Shown: positions 20,556 through 29,086 of the stretch, one piece after another
How positions within the stretch are numbered: the stretch's first letter is position 1
Layout: each line of letters opens with the position of its first letter
Origin: Nakamurella endophytica
GTDB taxonomy: Bacteria; Actinomycetota; Actinomycetes; Mycobacteriales; Nakamurellaceae
NCBI RefSeq assembly: GCF_014646215.1
Contig: NZ_BMNA01000014.1
Location: 1 to 64,000 of the forward strand
DNA: 64,000 nucleotides
Direction: 5' to 3'
Made by a program: the position numbers and the translations under genes
Notes under the pieces: model-generated
The model's database searches: none
The model's input: the letters and a program-made list of their open reading frames with translations, nothing else
What the model was told of the DNA's origin: nothing

Positions 20556-21470
20556 GTGACCGCCACGCCGAGCATCGCGCCGGTCCCCACCGTCCGCGAC
20601 CGGCGCACCGGCCGGCCGCCCCGGCGGCGCGCCGGCGGCGGCGCCTCCCGACGGTCCAACCCGGTCGCCATGGCGATCGGCGCCGTGGTCATCGTGGTGG
20701 TCTTCCTGCTGCCCTACGTGATCATGCTGTCCGGGTCGCTGCGGTCCCAGCCGGACATCACCCACATCCCGCCGACCTACTTCGGCCCGTCGGTGCTGTT
20801 CCGCAACTACCTCACCATGTGGTCGTCCAGCGTGGACCCGGTCAAGGGCCTCATCGCCACCGTCGTCATCTCGACGTTCGCCACCCTGCTGGTGCTGGTC
20901 TGCGCGACGCCGGCGGCCTACTACACGGCCCGGTTCCGCTTCCCGGGCCGGCTGGCCTTTCTGCTGCTGGTGCTCGTCACGCAGATGCTGCAGCCCACCG
21001 TGCTGGCCGTGGGCCTGTTCCGGGAGATGCTGCAGCTGGGCATCAACGACACCTGGCTCGCGATGATCCTGATCAACGCCGCGTTCAACCTGGCGTTCGC
21101 CGTGTGGATCATGCAGTCGTTCTTCGCCGCCGTCCCCAAGGAGATCGACGAGGCGGCGACGATCGACGGTGCCGGCAAGCTGCAGGTGCTGTTCCGGGTG
21201 TCGCTCCCGCTGGTCTGGCCGGGCATCGTCACCGCGGTCATCTTCGTCTTCGTGGCGTCGTGGAACGAGTACGCCGCGTCCTCGGTGATCATGACGAGCA
21301 ACGACAAGCAGCCGCTGACGGTGACGCTGCCGCGGTTCATCGGCCTGTACAACGCCGAGTGGCAGTACATCTTCGGCGTCTCTGTCGTCGCCGTGCTGCC
21401 GGTCGTGGTGCTGTTCGCGGTCATCGAGAAGCGGCTGATCGGCGGACTGACCGCCGGCGCCGTGAAGTGA
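20556..21470 (+). CDS. Sugar ABC transporter permease (MalG/UgpE-like)
   Basis: 304-aa partner permease with six TM segments and an EAA loop (EIDEAATIDGAGKLQVLFRV). The GTG at 20556 overlaps nothing but follows the first permease at once, with GGGAGG 8 bases upstream. No ATPase gene follows; the MsiK-like protein at 9.9 kb probably energises this importer. Confidence 0.92.
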   Translation: MTATPSIAPVPTVRDRRTGRPPRRRAGGGASRRSNPVAMAIGAVVIVVVFLLPYVIMLSGSLRSQPDITHIPPTYFGPSVLFRNYLTMWSSSVDPVKGLIATVVISTFATLLVLVCATPAAYYTARFRFPGRLAFLLLVLVTQMLQPTVLAVGLFREMLQLGINDTWLAMILINAAFNLAFAVWIMQSFFAAVPKEIDEAATIDGAGKLQVLFRVSLPLVWPGIVTAVIFVFVASWNEYAASSVIMTSNDKQPLTVTLPRFIGLYNAEWQYIFGVSVVAVLPVVVLFAVIEKRLIGGLTAGAVK

Positions 21471-21597
21471 TGCCGCCGGCCGGCCCGACACCGCCCGGGT
21501 GGCGCCGCAGACCGCTTCGCCCTCGCCGTCGCTGGTCCCGGACCGCCGGGTCCCGCGCACCGATCCCGTCCGTCCCTTCCCGTCAGGAACAGTGCTG

Positions 21598-22506
21598 ATG
21601 ACCCCCGCGCCGATGACCCCCGCCGCCCACGTGACCGCCGAGATCGCCAGCCAGCCCGAGACCTGGCAGCGGGCCCTGGAACTGCTGCCCCGGGTCCGCG
21701 ACGTGCTGCCCCGACCCGGCCAGCGGGTGGCCGTGGTGGGCTGCGGCACCAGCTGGTTCGTGGCGCAGAGCTACGCCGTGCACCGCGAAGCGGCGGGTCA
21801 GGGCTGGACCGATGCGTTCGCCGCCTCCGAGTTCCCCGACGCCCGCGCCGGTCAGTACGACCTCGTGGTGGCGATCAGTCGCTCCGGCACCACCACCGAG
21901 GTGCTCGACCTGCTGCGCCGGCTGCCGGACGGGCAGCGGACGCTGGCCGTGATCGGCGACCCGCGGTCGCCCGGTGCGTCGGCCGCCGACGACACCGTGC
22001 TGCTGGACTTCGCCGACGAGCAGTCCGTGGTGCAGACCAGGTTCGCGACCAGCGCACTGCTACTGCTGCGGGCCGGGCTCGGCGAGGACCTCGGCCCGGT
22101 CGTCGAGCAGGGGCGGGCGGCCGTGACCGCGGACCTGCCGCCGGGCTGGCAGGACCGCTGGCAGTTCGTCTTCCTCGGCACGGGAACCTCGGTGGGCATC
22201 GCGCACGAGGCCGCGCTCAAGATGCGGGAGGCGGCGCTGGCCTGGTCGGAGTCCTACCCGGCGTGGGACTACCGGCACGGGCCGATCGCGGTGGCCCAGG
22301 AGCGGACCCTGGCGTGGATCTTCGGCGAGCCGCCGGCCGGCCTGGAGGACCAGATCCGGGCGACCGGCGCCACGGTGGTCCGCAGCGACGACGACCCGCT
22401 GGCCTCGCTGGTGCTGGCCCAGCGGCTGGCCGTGGCGGTCGCGCTGCACCGGGATCTGGACCCCGACACGCCGCCGCACCTGACCCGGTCGATCGTCCTG
22501 TCCTGA
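21598..22506 (+). CDS. SIS-domain sugar isomerase/deaminase-like protein (AgaS/GlmS-C family)
   Basis: 302-aa protein with two SIS domains. The phosphosugar-binding blocks GCGTSWFVAQSY and ISRSGTTTEVL, and the second-domain LGTGTSVGIAHEAALKMREA and YRHGPIAVA, match the isomerising half of GlmS and AgaS/FrlB proteins. It therefore probably acts on an imported, phosphorylated amino-, keto- or glycated sugar. The ATG at 21598 was chosen over a GTG 6 bases earlier because AGGA then has proper spacing. It is the last gene of the importer operon. Confidence 0.85.
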   Translation: MTPAPMTPAAHVTAEIASQPETWQRALELLPRVRDVLPRPGQRVAVVGCGTSWFVAQSYAVHREAAGQGWTDAFAASEFPDARAGQYDLVVAISRSGTTTEVLDLLRRLPDGQRTLAVIGDPRSPGASAADDTVLLDFADEQSVVQTRFATSALLLLRAGLGEDLGPVVEQGRAAVTADLPPGWQDRWQFVFLGTGTSVGIAHEAALKMREAALAWSESYPAWDYRHGPIAVAQERTLAWIFGEPPAGLEDQIRATGATVVRSDDDPLASLVLAQRLAVAVALHRDLDPDTPPHLTRSIVLS

Positions 22507-22523
22507 GGTCCGCCGCCGGTCGG

Positions 22524-22577
22524 CGCGCCGGCGCTCGACGGGCCGGCGCGACGGGCATCTCTCGCAGCGGATGCCCG
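22524..22577. terminator. Double hairpin between convergent genes
   Basis: CGCGCCGGC/GCCGGCGCG (22524-22532 with 22542-22550) and CGGGCATC/GATGCCCG (22552-22559 with 22570-22577) form two perfect stems in the 79-bp gap between two convergent genes. They probably terminate in both directions. Confidence 0.7.
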
Positions 22578-22585
22578 AGGACGGG

Positions 22586-23377
22586 TCAGCCGCGTCCCGG
22601 TCCGGGCCCCAGGTACCGCCGGGCGAACTCCAGCGACTCCCGGACGTCGACCACCCGCTGTGCGGCGCTGACCGTCCGGGTGGAGATCTCGACGACGACC
22701 GACCCGGAAAAGCCGTCGGCCACCATGGACTGCAGGATCCGGGCGCACGGCTGCGCCCCGCGGCCGGGCACCAGGTGTTCGTCCTTGGTGCTGCCGGACC
22801 CGTCGGTCAGGTGCAGGTGGGACAGTCGGCTGCCCATGCGCCGGTACATGTCCCAGGTGTCGATGCCGGACGTCGCGGTGTGCGACAGGTCGAGCGTGTA
22901 GTGGGCGTGCCCGGCCGAGACCGGGTCCCAGTGCGGCCGGTACCCGTTCACCAGCGCACCGGCCACCTTGAGCGGGAACATGTTCTCGACGGCGATGACC
23001 ACGTCGGTGCGGCTTTGCAGCTCGGCGACCGACTCGGTGAAGCTGGCCGCCGCCGCCCGCTGCCAGACGAACGGCGGGTGCGTCACCACGGTGCGGGCGC
23101 CGACCTTCTCGGCCATGTCGATCGACCGGGCCAGCTTGACCAGCGGGTCGGTGGACCACACCGTCGAGGTGACCAGCAGGCACGGGCTGTGCACCGCGAG
23201 CACCGGCATCCGGTACCGGTCGGAGTAGGCCTTGATGGCGTCCGGGTTCTGGCTGGCCAGCTCCGTCTGGACCATGACCTCGACGCCGTCGTAGCCCAGC
23301 TCCGCTGCGCGGGAGAACCCTGCCGAGGTCGGCTCCGGGTAGACCGAGCCGGTCGACAACCCGACCGCCACCGCCAC
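22586..23377 (-). CDS. Sugar phosphate isomerase/epimerase (AP-endonuclease-2 TIM barrel)
   Basis: 263-aa xylose-isomerase-like TIM barrel. Metal-site candidates lie in VTHPPFVWQ, VIAVENMFP (Glu), LDLSHTATSG (Asp, His), LHLTDGSG (His, Asp) and VVEIST (Glu), in the order expected for this superfamily. The GTG at 23377 follows GGGAGGGGAG. It is convergent with the sugar importer, and a link to it is plausible but unproven. The exact reaction is unknown. Confidence 0.85.
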   Translation of the reverse strand: MAVAVGLSTGSVYPEPTSAGFSRAAELGYDGVEVMVQTELASQNPDAIKAYSDRYRMPVLAVHSPCLLVTSTVWSTDPLVKLARSIDMAEKVGARTVVTHPPFVWQRAAAASFTESVAELQSRTDVVIAVENMFPLKVAGALVNGYRPHWDPVSAGHAHYTLDLSHTATSGIDTWDMYRRMGSRLSHLHLTDGSGSTKDEHLVPGRGAQPCARILQSMVADGFSGSVVVEISTRTVSAAQRVVDVRESLEFARRYLGPGPGRG

Positions 23378-23437
23378 TCCGGCTCCCCTCCCTGCTGCCG
23401 TCCCGGCCGGGACCGCCTGGCCCGGGGACCTGCCACG

Positions 23438-23755
23438 CTACCTGCCGCCCGTCTCCGGCCGGCCCGTCCGGTGGGGTCCGGGGACCCCCTGGTCGGACGC
23501 ACCGGGGTCGCGCCCGACGGCTGCGCCGCCGAGGGCGACCGGCGGGTCGCCGGGCGCCGGGCTCGGCGCCGGGCGCTCGGCCTCGGCCCGCACCACGGTC
23601 TCGGCCCGGTGCGCCGCCGGGTTCCACATGTCCTCGAACGGCCCGAGGAACGAGTGGTCGGTGCCCTGCCGGCGGGCCCGCCGGGCCAGCAGCACGAAGG
23701 CCGCCAGCGCCGCCACGACGACGCCGACCCCCAGCGCCGGCAGCCAGGCCTCCAT
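23438..23755 (-). CDS. Small single-pass membrane protein, function unknown
   Basis: 105-aa hypothetical protein. Residues about 4-24 form one membrane segment followed by RRARR, so the N-terminus is probably outside and the tail cytoplasmic. The tail has a recognisable block (SFLGPFEDMWNPAAHRAE) and ends in a Pro/Gly-rich stretch. The ATG at 23755 is 90 bp from the SOS box on its other side, so regulation by LexA cannot be excluded, but the -35/-10 there point the other way. I recognise no family. Confidence 0.55.
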   Translation of the reverse strand: MEAWLPALGVGVVVAALAAFVLLARRARRQGTDHSFLGPFEDMWNPAAHRAETVVRAEAERPAPSPAPGDPPVALGGAAVGRDPGASDQGVPGPHRTGRPETGGR

Positions 23756-23834
23756 GGGGCGCGACCGTACGCCGGCCGTACCCCACGCGCGTCTCGCGGA
23801 CGCGGGCGGGGATCCACACCGGCGGACCGGGCCC

Positions 23835-23864
23835 TTGACACCTCTCGAACATGTGTTCGACCAT
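23835..23864 (+). promoter_or_regulatory. SOS promoter: perfect LexA box between -35 and -10
   Basis: TTGACA (23835-23840), an 18-bp spacer and GACCAT (23859-23864) form a promoter whose spacer holds TCGAACATGTGTTCGA (23845-23860). This is a perfect palindrome matching the actinobacterial LexA consensus TCGAACnnnnGTTCGA. LexA bound here would exclude RNA polymerase. The predicted start is at or next to the ATG at 23872, suggesting a leaderless mRNA. Confidence 0.88.
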
Positions 23865-23871
23865 GGTCCGC

Positions 23872-24126
23872 ATGAGCAGCGACCGCCGCAGCATCGGGCC
23901 CCTGTCGCACGAGGTCCGCGATCGTGGCACCTGGAGCCGCGAGCGGCCGCCGGGTCACAGCCGCATCTGTTGGGCCGCCGCCCTGGGACGGGCGCGGCAT
24001 GCCGCGCCACTGGCCCCCGAGGCGGCGGTGCCCGCAGAGGCCGGGCGCATCCTGGCCGCCGATCCCGCGGCCTGCCTGTGCGGCCGGCAGGCCGGGCACA
24101 CCCGCGGCCGCCGGCAGCGGGCGTGA
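23872..24126 (+). CDS. Putative SOS-induced small protein (84 aa), function unknown
   Basis: Codon third positions are almost all G/C, so the frame looks genuinely coding. The protein is basic, has no membrane segment or signal, and contains three cysteines (SRICWAA and AACLCGRQ) plus scattered His; a small metal-binding site is possible but it is not a WhiB protein (no four-Cys pattern or GVWGG turn). The ATG at 23872 fits leaderless initiation from the SOS promoter; an in-frame ATG at 23851 would lie inside the LexA box. Its downstream neighbour regX3 is convergent. I recognise no family; a damage-induced checkpoint or DNA-binding role is only a guess. Confidence 0.7.
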   Translation: MSSDRRSIGPLSHEVRDRGTWSRERPPGHSRICWAAALGRARHAAPLAPEAAVPAEAGRILAADPAACLCGRQAGHTRGRRQRA

Positions 24127-24139
24127 CGCCGTGGGTGGA

Positions 24140-24820
24140 TCAGACCTCGAGCTTGTACCCCAGCCCGCGCACGGTGATCAGGTAGCGCGGCGCTGCCGGA
24201 TCCGGCTCGATCTTGGCGCGCAGCCGCTTGACGTGGACGTCGAGCGTCTTGGTGTCGCCGACGTAGTCCGCGCCCCAGACCCGGTCGATCAACTGCCCGC
24301 GGGTGAGCACCCGGCCGGTGTTGCGCATCAGGTACTCGAGGAGGTCGAACTCCTTGAGCGGCAGCGCCACCTCGGTCCCCTGCACGCTGACCACGTGCCG
24401 CTCCACGTCCATCCGCACGGGGCCGGCCACCAGCACCGACTCGGCGGGTTCCTCCGGTTCCGCGCCGCGCCGGAGGACGGCCCGGATGCGGGCCACCAGC
24501 TCCCGGGACGAGTACGGCTTGGTGATGTAGTCGTCCGCGCCGAGTTCCAGCCCGACGACCTTGTCGATCTCCGAGTCGCGGGCGGTCACCATGATCACCG
24601 GCACGGACCCCTTGGCCCGCAGCTGCCGGCACACCTCGGTGCCGCTCATCCCGGGCAGCATCAGGTCCAGCAGGACGATGTCCGCGCCGGACCGCTCGAA
24701 CTCCGCGAGCGCGTCCGGCCCGGTACCGGCCACCGCCGTCGAGAAGCCCTCGCGGCGGAGGAGGAAGGCCAACGGGTCGGCCATCGACTCCTCGTCCTCG
24801 ACGATCAACACCTTGGTCAC
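24140..24820 (-). CDS. regX3: Two-component response regulator RegX3 (OmpR/PhoB family)
   Basis: 226-aa regulator. The receiver domain has acidic pocket EDEE, phospho-acceptor Asp in IVLLDLMLPG, Thr in MVTARDS and Lys in YITKPYS; the C-terminal winged helix reads LKEFDLLEYLMRNTGRVLTR and ends RGLGYKLEV. The sequence is very close to RegX3 of the SenX3-RegX3 phosphate-response system. The GTG at 24820 abuts the senX3 stop (TGAGTG). Confidence 0.93.
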   Translation of the reverse strand: MTKVLIVEDEESMADPLAFLLRREGFSTAVAGTGPDALAEFERSGADIVLLDLMLPGMSGTEVCRQLRAKGSVPVIMVTARDSEIDKVVGLELGADDYITKPYSSRELVARIRAVLRRGAEPEEPAESVLVAGPVRMDVERHVVSVQGTEVALPLKEFDLLEYLMRNTGRVLTRGQLIDRVWGADYVGDTKTLDVHVKRLRAKIEPDPAAPRYLITVRGLGYKLEV

Positions 24821-26110
24821 TCAGTTCCCTCCGGTCAGTGCGGTGCGGGTGCGCGGCTGCCGGCCGGCACCCCCGGCGGGCACGCCCGGCGTGCCCGCGT
24901 CGATCGGATCCGCCCCGGCATCCGCGGCCGGGTCGGCGCCGCCCGTGGCGCCGTCGTCCGGCTCGTGGCCGTCGGGCTCGGTGCGGTACAGCGGCAGGCG
25001 CAGCGTGAAGGTCGACCCGGTGCCCGGCTTGGACCACACCGTCGCCTCGCCGCCGTGATTGGCGGCCACGTGCTTGACGATCGCGAGCCCCAGGCCGGTG
25101 CCGCCGGTGGCCCTGGACCGCGCCGGGTCGACGCGGAAGAACCGCTCGAAGACGCGGTCCAGGTGCTCGGCCGGGATGCCGATGCCGCGGTCGGTCACCG
25201 AGACCTCGACGTAGCCGTCGCGGACGCGGCAGCTGACCGAGACGGCCGTGCCGGACGGCGAGTAGTGGACCGCGTTGTCGATCAGGTTGGACAGCGCGGT
25301 GACCAGCATCGGCCGGTCGCCGAGCACCAGCAGCCCGCACGCGGGGCCGCGGACCAGCGTGATGCCGGCGTTCTCGGCCAGGGTCGACGCACGCGACAGC
25401 CCCTCGCCGATCACGCCGTCCACCTCGACGACGGACAGGTCGGGCAGCGGGTCGGCGCCCTGCAGCCGGGACAGCGTCAGCAGCTCGGAGACCAGGGCGC
25501 CCATCCGGGTCGACTCGCGCACCAGTCGCTCGCCGAAGCGACGGACCGAGTCCGGGTCGTCGGCGCCGTCGACCACTGCCTCGGCCAGCAGCGACATGGC
25601 CGACACCGGCGTCTTGAGCTCGTGGGAGACGTTGGCGACGAAGTCGCGCCGGACCGCTTCCAGCCGGGAGCCCTCGGTGTCGTCGGTCGCGACCACCAGC
25701 ACCGGCCCGGCCCGCAAGGGGCGCACCGTGACGTGCACGGTCATCGGCGCCGGTCGCGGGCCGAACAGGCCCGGCGGCGAGTCAGGGCCGCGCAGCTCGA
25801 CGTCGACCGGCTCCCCCGAGGCCAGCGCCCTGGAGGCGGCCGCCGCGACGGACGGATGGGGCAGGCCGGCGCGGACCACGCCGAGCTGACCCGCCGCGGG
25901 CGTGGTGTAGAGGATCCGGGTCGAGGCGTCGAGCAGGACGTGCCCGACCGGCGAGCGGGCCAGCACCAGCTGGGCGTGGGCACCCGCGTCCGACACCGGG
26001 CCGTCCTCGGCGCCGCGCGGACGCCGGCGGTACCGCGCCACCAGCGCCGCGAGCACGACACCGAGCAGCACGCCGGCCGCCGCGACGCCGAGCACGGCGA
26101 ACCAGGACAT
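24821..26110 (-). CDS. senX3: Sensor histidine kinase SenX3
   Basis: 429-aa membrane kinase for RegX3. One N-terminal membrane segment (about 4-25), a PAS-like domain, then the H-box FVANVSHELKTPVSAM, N-box NLIDNAVHYSP, G1 DRGIGIPAEH and G2 GGTGLGLAIVKH. The last 60 residues are a low-complexity Asp/Gly/Pro tail. It is upstream of regX3 in one operon and 172 bp from gpm, as in mycobacteria. Confidence 0.93.
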   Translation of the reverse strand: MSWFAVLGVAAAGVLLGVVLAALVARYRRRPRGAEDGPVSDAGAHAQLVLARSPVGHVLLDASTRILYTTPAAGQLGVVRAGLPHPSVAAAASRALASGEPVDVELRGPDSPPGLFGPRPAPMTVHVTVRPLRAGPVLVVATDDTEGSRLEAVRRDFVANVSHELKTPVSAMSLLAEAVVDGADDPDSVRRFGERLVRESTRMGALVSELLTLSRLQGADPLPDLSVVEVDGVIGEGLSRASTLAENAGITLVRGPACGLLVLGDRPMLVTALSNLIDNAVHYSPSGTAVSVSCRVRDGYVEVSVTDRGIGIPAEHLDRVFERFFRVDPARSRATGGTGLGLAIVKHVAANHGGEATVWSKPGTGSTFTLRLPLYRTEPDGHEPDDGATGGADPAADAGADPIDAGTPGVPAGGAGRQPRTRTALTGGN

Positions 26111-26282
26111 ACGGCGATGGTAGGGGCCGGTCGGGCGCCGTCCTGCCCGAGCGCGCCCCGCTCGCCGCGGGTTGACCCGGTCGACGCCCGCCGGACCGGT
26201 GCCGCACACCCGGACGTCACCCGACGTTCACCCGGGCCCGGCGGCCGCCCGGTGCGCCTGCCGGGCCGGGCGGCCGCCGGGG

Positions 26283-27026
26283 TCAGCGGCCCTGGTTCGC
26301 GACCGCCGTGATCGCGGCCGCAGCGGCCTCCGGGTCCAGGTAGGTGCCGCCGGCCGTCACCGGGCGCAGATCCGCGTCCAGCTCGTAGGCCAGCGGCTGG
26401 CCGGTGGGGATGTTGACCTTGGCGATGGCCTCGTCGCCGATGCCGTCGAGCAGCTTCACCACGGCGCGGAGCGAGTTGCCGTGCGCGGCGAGCAGCACGG
26501 TGTGGCCGGCACGCAGGTCGTCCGCGATCGGTCCGCGCAGGTAGGGCTCGAGCCGGGCGACCACGTCCGCCAGGCACTCGGTGGTCGGCATCTCCGGCCC
26601 CAGGTCCGCGTAGCGGGGGTCGCCGGCCTGCGAGAACTCGCTGTCCGGGGCGATCGGCGGCGGCGGCACGTCGTAGGACCGGCGCCACAGCATGAACTGC
26701 TCCTCGCCGTAGGCCTGCAGCGTCTGCTTCTTGTCCTTGCCCTGCAGGTCCCCGTAGTGCCGTTCGTTGAGCCGCCAGGTCCGGCGGACGGGGATCCAGT
26801 GCCGGTCGGCCGCGTCCAGGGCCAGGTTGCCGGTGGTGATCGCGCGGCGCAGCAGCGACGTGTGCACCACGTCCGGCAGCAGACCGGCCGACTTCAGCAG
26901 CTCGCCGCCTTTGCGGGCCTCCTCCTGCCCCCGCTCCGACAGCGGCACGTCCACCCAGCCGGTGAACAGGTTCAGGGCATTCCAGGTGCTCTCGCCGTGG
27001 CGGAGCAGGATCAACGTCGAGGACAT
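26283..27026 (-). CDS. gpmA: 2,3-bisphosphoglycerate-dependent phosphoglycerate mutase
   Basis: 247-aa glycolytic enzyme interconverting 3- and 2-phosphoglycerate. The catalytic motif [10 protein letters not shown] carries the phospho-His, RRAITTG and the [12 protein letters not shown] block bind substrate, and [12 protein letters not shown] carries the second His. Length matches the dPGM family. It neighbours senX3 as in Mycobacterium, where gpm1 precedes senX3. Confidence 0.95.
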   Translation of the reverse strand: MSSTLILLRHGESTWNALNLFTGWVDVPLSERGQEEARKGGELLKSAGLLPDVVHTSLLRRAITTGNLALDAADRHWIPVRRTWRLNERHYGDLQGKDKKQTLQAYGEEQFMLWRRSYDVPPPPIAPDSEFSQAGDPRYADLGPEMPTTECLADVVARLEPYLRGPIADDLRAGHTVLLAAHGNSLRAVVKLLDGIGDEAIAKVNIPTGQPLAYELDADLRPVTAGGTYLDPEAAAAAITAVANQGR

Positions 27027-27060
27027 GGCGATCAGTCTGCCGCAGTGGCCGCGGCTGCCG

Positions 27061-27090
27061 GACCGGCGGGCGCGGGGTGGCCCGCCGGTC
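27061..27090 (-). terminator. Hairpin terminator after the DUF4349 gene
   Basis: GACCGGCGGGC and GCCCGCCGGTC form a perfect 11-bp stem around an 8-nt loop, 31 bp past the DUF4349 stop and before gpmA, separating the two transcripts. Confidence 0.72.
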
Positions 27091-27121
27091 GCCGGGAGTG
27101 GTGTGGGGCCTCGGGTGCCGA

Positions 27122-28150
27122 TCAGCCGGCGGGCTCGGCAGGCCGCGGCTGCGGCCGGCGGGCGCGCAGGACGTGCCGGCGCCAGACCAGGGCCACCGCC
27201 GCGACGACCGCGAGCAGCGGCAGGAACGGCAGCACCGCGCCCAGGAACGCGGCCGCGCCGGTGAGGAACGCCTTCAGGGCATCCCAGCCGTGGGTCAGGC
27301 CGGCGGCGAACCCGCTCTTGCCGGGTGGCGGCGCCGGCGCCGGCGCCGGTGGCTTGACCCCGACCAGCCGGCCCTGCAGGTTGACGGTGATCGTCGACAG
27401 CGCGACCTGGTTCGAGACCGCGGCCAGCTGGCCCTCGATGGACTCCAGGTCCGCCTGCCGCTGGTTGAGCTCCGACTCGATCGCCATGATGTCCTGGATC
27501 CGGGTGGCCTTGGTCAGCAGCGTCCGTACCGAGTCCACGCCCGCCCGCATGGTCTTGACCCGGGCGGTCAGGTCGGCCACCTGACCCGTGACGTCGTCGG
27601 CCTTCTCCGTGCTCGCGGTGACCCGGCCGTAGTCCTGCAGTGCCGACAGCACGGTCCCGTAGTCGGCGACCGGCACGCGGAGCGTGACGCTGGCGGTGGC
27701 TCCCCGGTTGGTGGCCGCGCCCACGAAGCCCTGCGACCCGACCAGGGTCTGTACCTTGTCGTACGCCGCGCCGACCGCGTCCACGACGAGCTGGTTGTCG
27801 GCCGCCGCGCCGCGCCCGCCACTGCGGACGTCGACGGTCACGTCGACCGAAGCCGTCTTGATCACCTGCCGCCCGACCGGCCCCTGCAGGACGGCACCGG
27901 CGTCCGCGGCGCCGGTCGCCCGGCCGGCGGCCGATCCGGCCGAGGGCGCGGCACTGGAGGACGACGACGACGCCGGGGCGCGGGCGGCTCCGCCGGCCGC
28001 GACGTTCTCCGTCGCGGCCGACGACGCCGCGGACGACGACGACGACGCGGCGCCCGCGCCGGAGTTCGAGCCGGTGCAGGCGGCCACCAGGCCGAGCAGC
28101 CCGACGGACAGCGCGGCCGCGCACAGTGCGGCCCTGCGGCGTGCGGTCAT
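27122..28150 (-). CDS. DUF4349 domain lipoprotein
   Basis: 342-aa envelope protein of unknown role. Lipobox LVAAC (Cys25), a Ser/Ala-rich linker to about residue 90, then the DUF4349 domain ([12 protein letters not shown] ... [23 protein letters not shown]) with a helical coiled-coil-like segment ([20 protein letters not shown]). A C-terminal membrane segment and basic tail follow, giving anchorage at both ends. GGGAGG precedes the ATG. The family is widespread in actinobacteria and firmicutes without a settled function. Confidence 0.88.
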   Translation of the reverse strand: MTARRRAALCAAALSVGLLGLVAACTGSNSGAGAASSSSSAASSAATENVAAGGAARAPASSSSSSAAPSAGSAAGRATGAADAGAVLQGPVGRQVIKTASVDVTVDVRSGGRGAAADNQLVVDAVGAAYDKVQTLVGSQGFVGAATNRGATASVTLRVPVADYGTVLSALQDYGRVTASTEKADDVTGQVADLTARVKTMRAGVDSVRTLLTKATRIQDIMAIESELNQRQADLESIEGQLAAVSNQVALSTITVNLQGRLVGVKPPAPAPAPPPGKSGFAAGLTHGWDALKAFLTGAAAFLGAVLPFLPLLAVVAAVALVWRRHVLRARRPQPRPAEPAG

Positions 28151-28417
28151 CGACGACCTCCCTCGCGTGGGGGCGGCACCCCCGATGGAGGCCGGACGGA
28201 ACGACCGCGGTCGCGGGCTGCACGGCGCCGCGTCACGATCCGGCAACGGGTCGGGCACCCGGACGCACCGGTGAGGGGCCGTCCGGGCGGCAGCACCGGA
28301 GTCGGCGACGGGCAGCGACGTGTTCAGCCGCGGATACGGGCGGCGCCGCGGCCGCCGGGGACTGCGGGGCACGTGCGGCGTCCCGGCCGGTGGTCGTCCG
28401 GGATCCCGGACGGCGGG

Positions 28418-29086
28418 TCAGCCTCCGGTCGCGTCCGGGCCGATGAGGTGGCGGAACGCCTGCAGGTTCTTCACCGCGTAACCGCGCTCGGTCCGCCAGG
28501 CCCATTCCCGCCGGATGGCGCCGGCGAAGCCGCGCTCGAGGATCTGGTTGAAGTCCTCGTCCGAGGTGCTCAGCACGACTCCGAGCACGGTGTCCAGCTC
28601 GTCGGCGAGCACCGCGGGGTCGGCGAGCGGTCGCAGGCCGACGCGACCGACGAGGTGGATGTCGCCGTCGGCGTCGATGGCGTACGCCACCGACCGCAGC
28701 CGGGCATTGCGCTGCAGCAGGAAGCGGTGGACGCCGTCGGCGTTCTCGTCCGGCCGCCGGCAGACGAACGACTCGACCAGCAGCTCGTGCGTCCCGACCA
28801 GCAACCACACCAGCGTCCGGTAGCGCCGCTCGCCCGGCAGCGTGAGCAGGAACGCGTCGGGCGGCTCCGGCCGGGCGTCGACGCCCAGCGCGGCGAGCGC
28901 CCGGCCGACGCGGCGCGCGTCCGGACTCCAGCGGCCGTCGTCGGGGAGGTCGTCGAGCCGGCCCGGCACACCGCCCGCCGTGTCGGGATCGGTCATCGCG
29001 TCGGTGTCGGCGACGAGGTCGGGATCGGTCACCGGGTTCGCGCCGGTCATCGGGTCGCCACCGGTCAGAGGCCCGGACGCGGTCAC
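28418..29086 (-). CDS. YbjN-domain protein (mycobacterial Rv0487-like)
   Basis: 222-aa cytosolic protein. After about 40 Asp/Pro-rich residues comes a YbjN/type-III-chaperone-like fold ([43 protein letters not shown]). The GTG at 29086 overlaps the mshA stop (GTGA), so it is translationally coupled to mshA; a later ATG is possible. The same mshA-ybjN pairing is seen in mycobacteria. The function is unproven; YbjN proteins are linked to stress and motility in enterobacteria. Confidence 0.85.
   Translation of the reverse strand: MTASGPLTGGDPMTGANPVTDPDLVADTDAMTDPDTAGGVPGRLDDLPDDGRWSPDARRVGRALAALGVDARPEPPDAFLLTLPGERRYRTLVWLLVGTHELLVESFVCRRPDENADGVHRFLLQRNARLRSVAYAIDADGDIHLVGRVGLRPLADPAVLADELDTVLGVVLSTSDEDFNQILERGFAGAIRREWAWRTERGYAVKNLQAFRHLIGPDATGG

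Noticed and set aside
23851-23871. Upstream in-frame ATG for the SOS-linked small gene
   Set aside because: It falls inside the LexA box and the promoter spacer, so it would not be on the mRNA.
23872-24126. WhiB-family identity for the small Cys-containing protein
   Set aside because: Only three Cys in the wrong spacing and no G(V/I)WGG turn.
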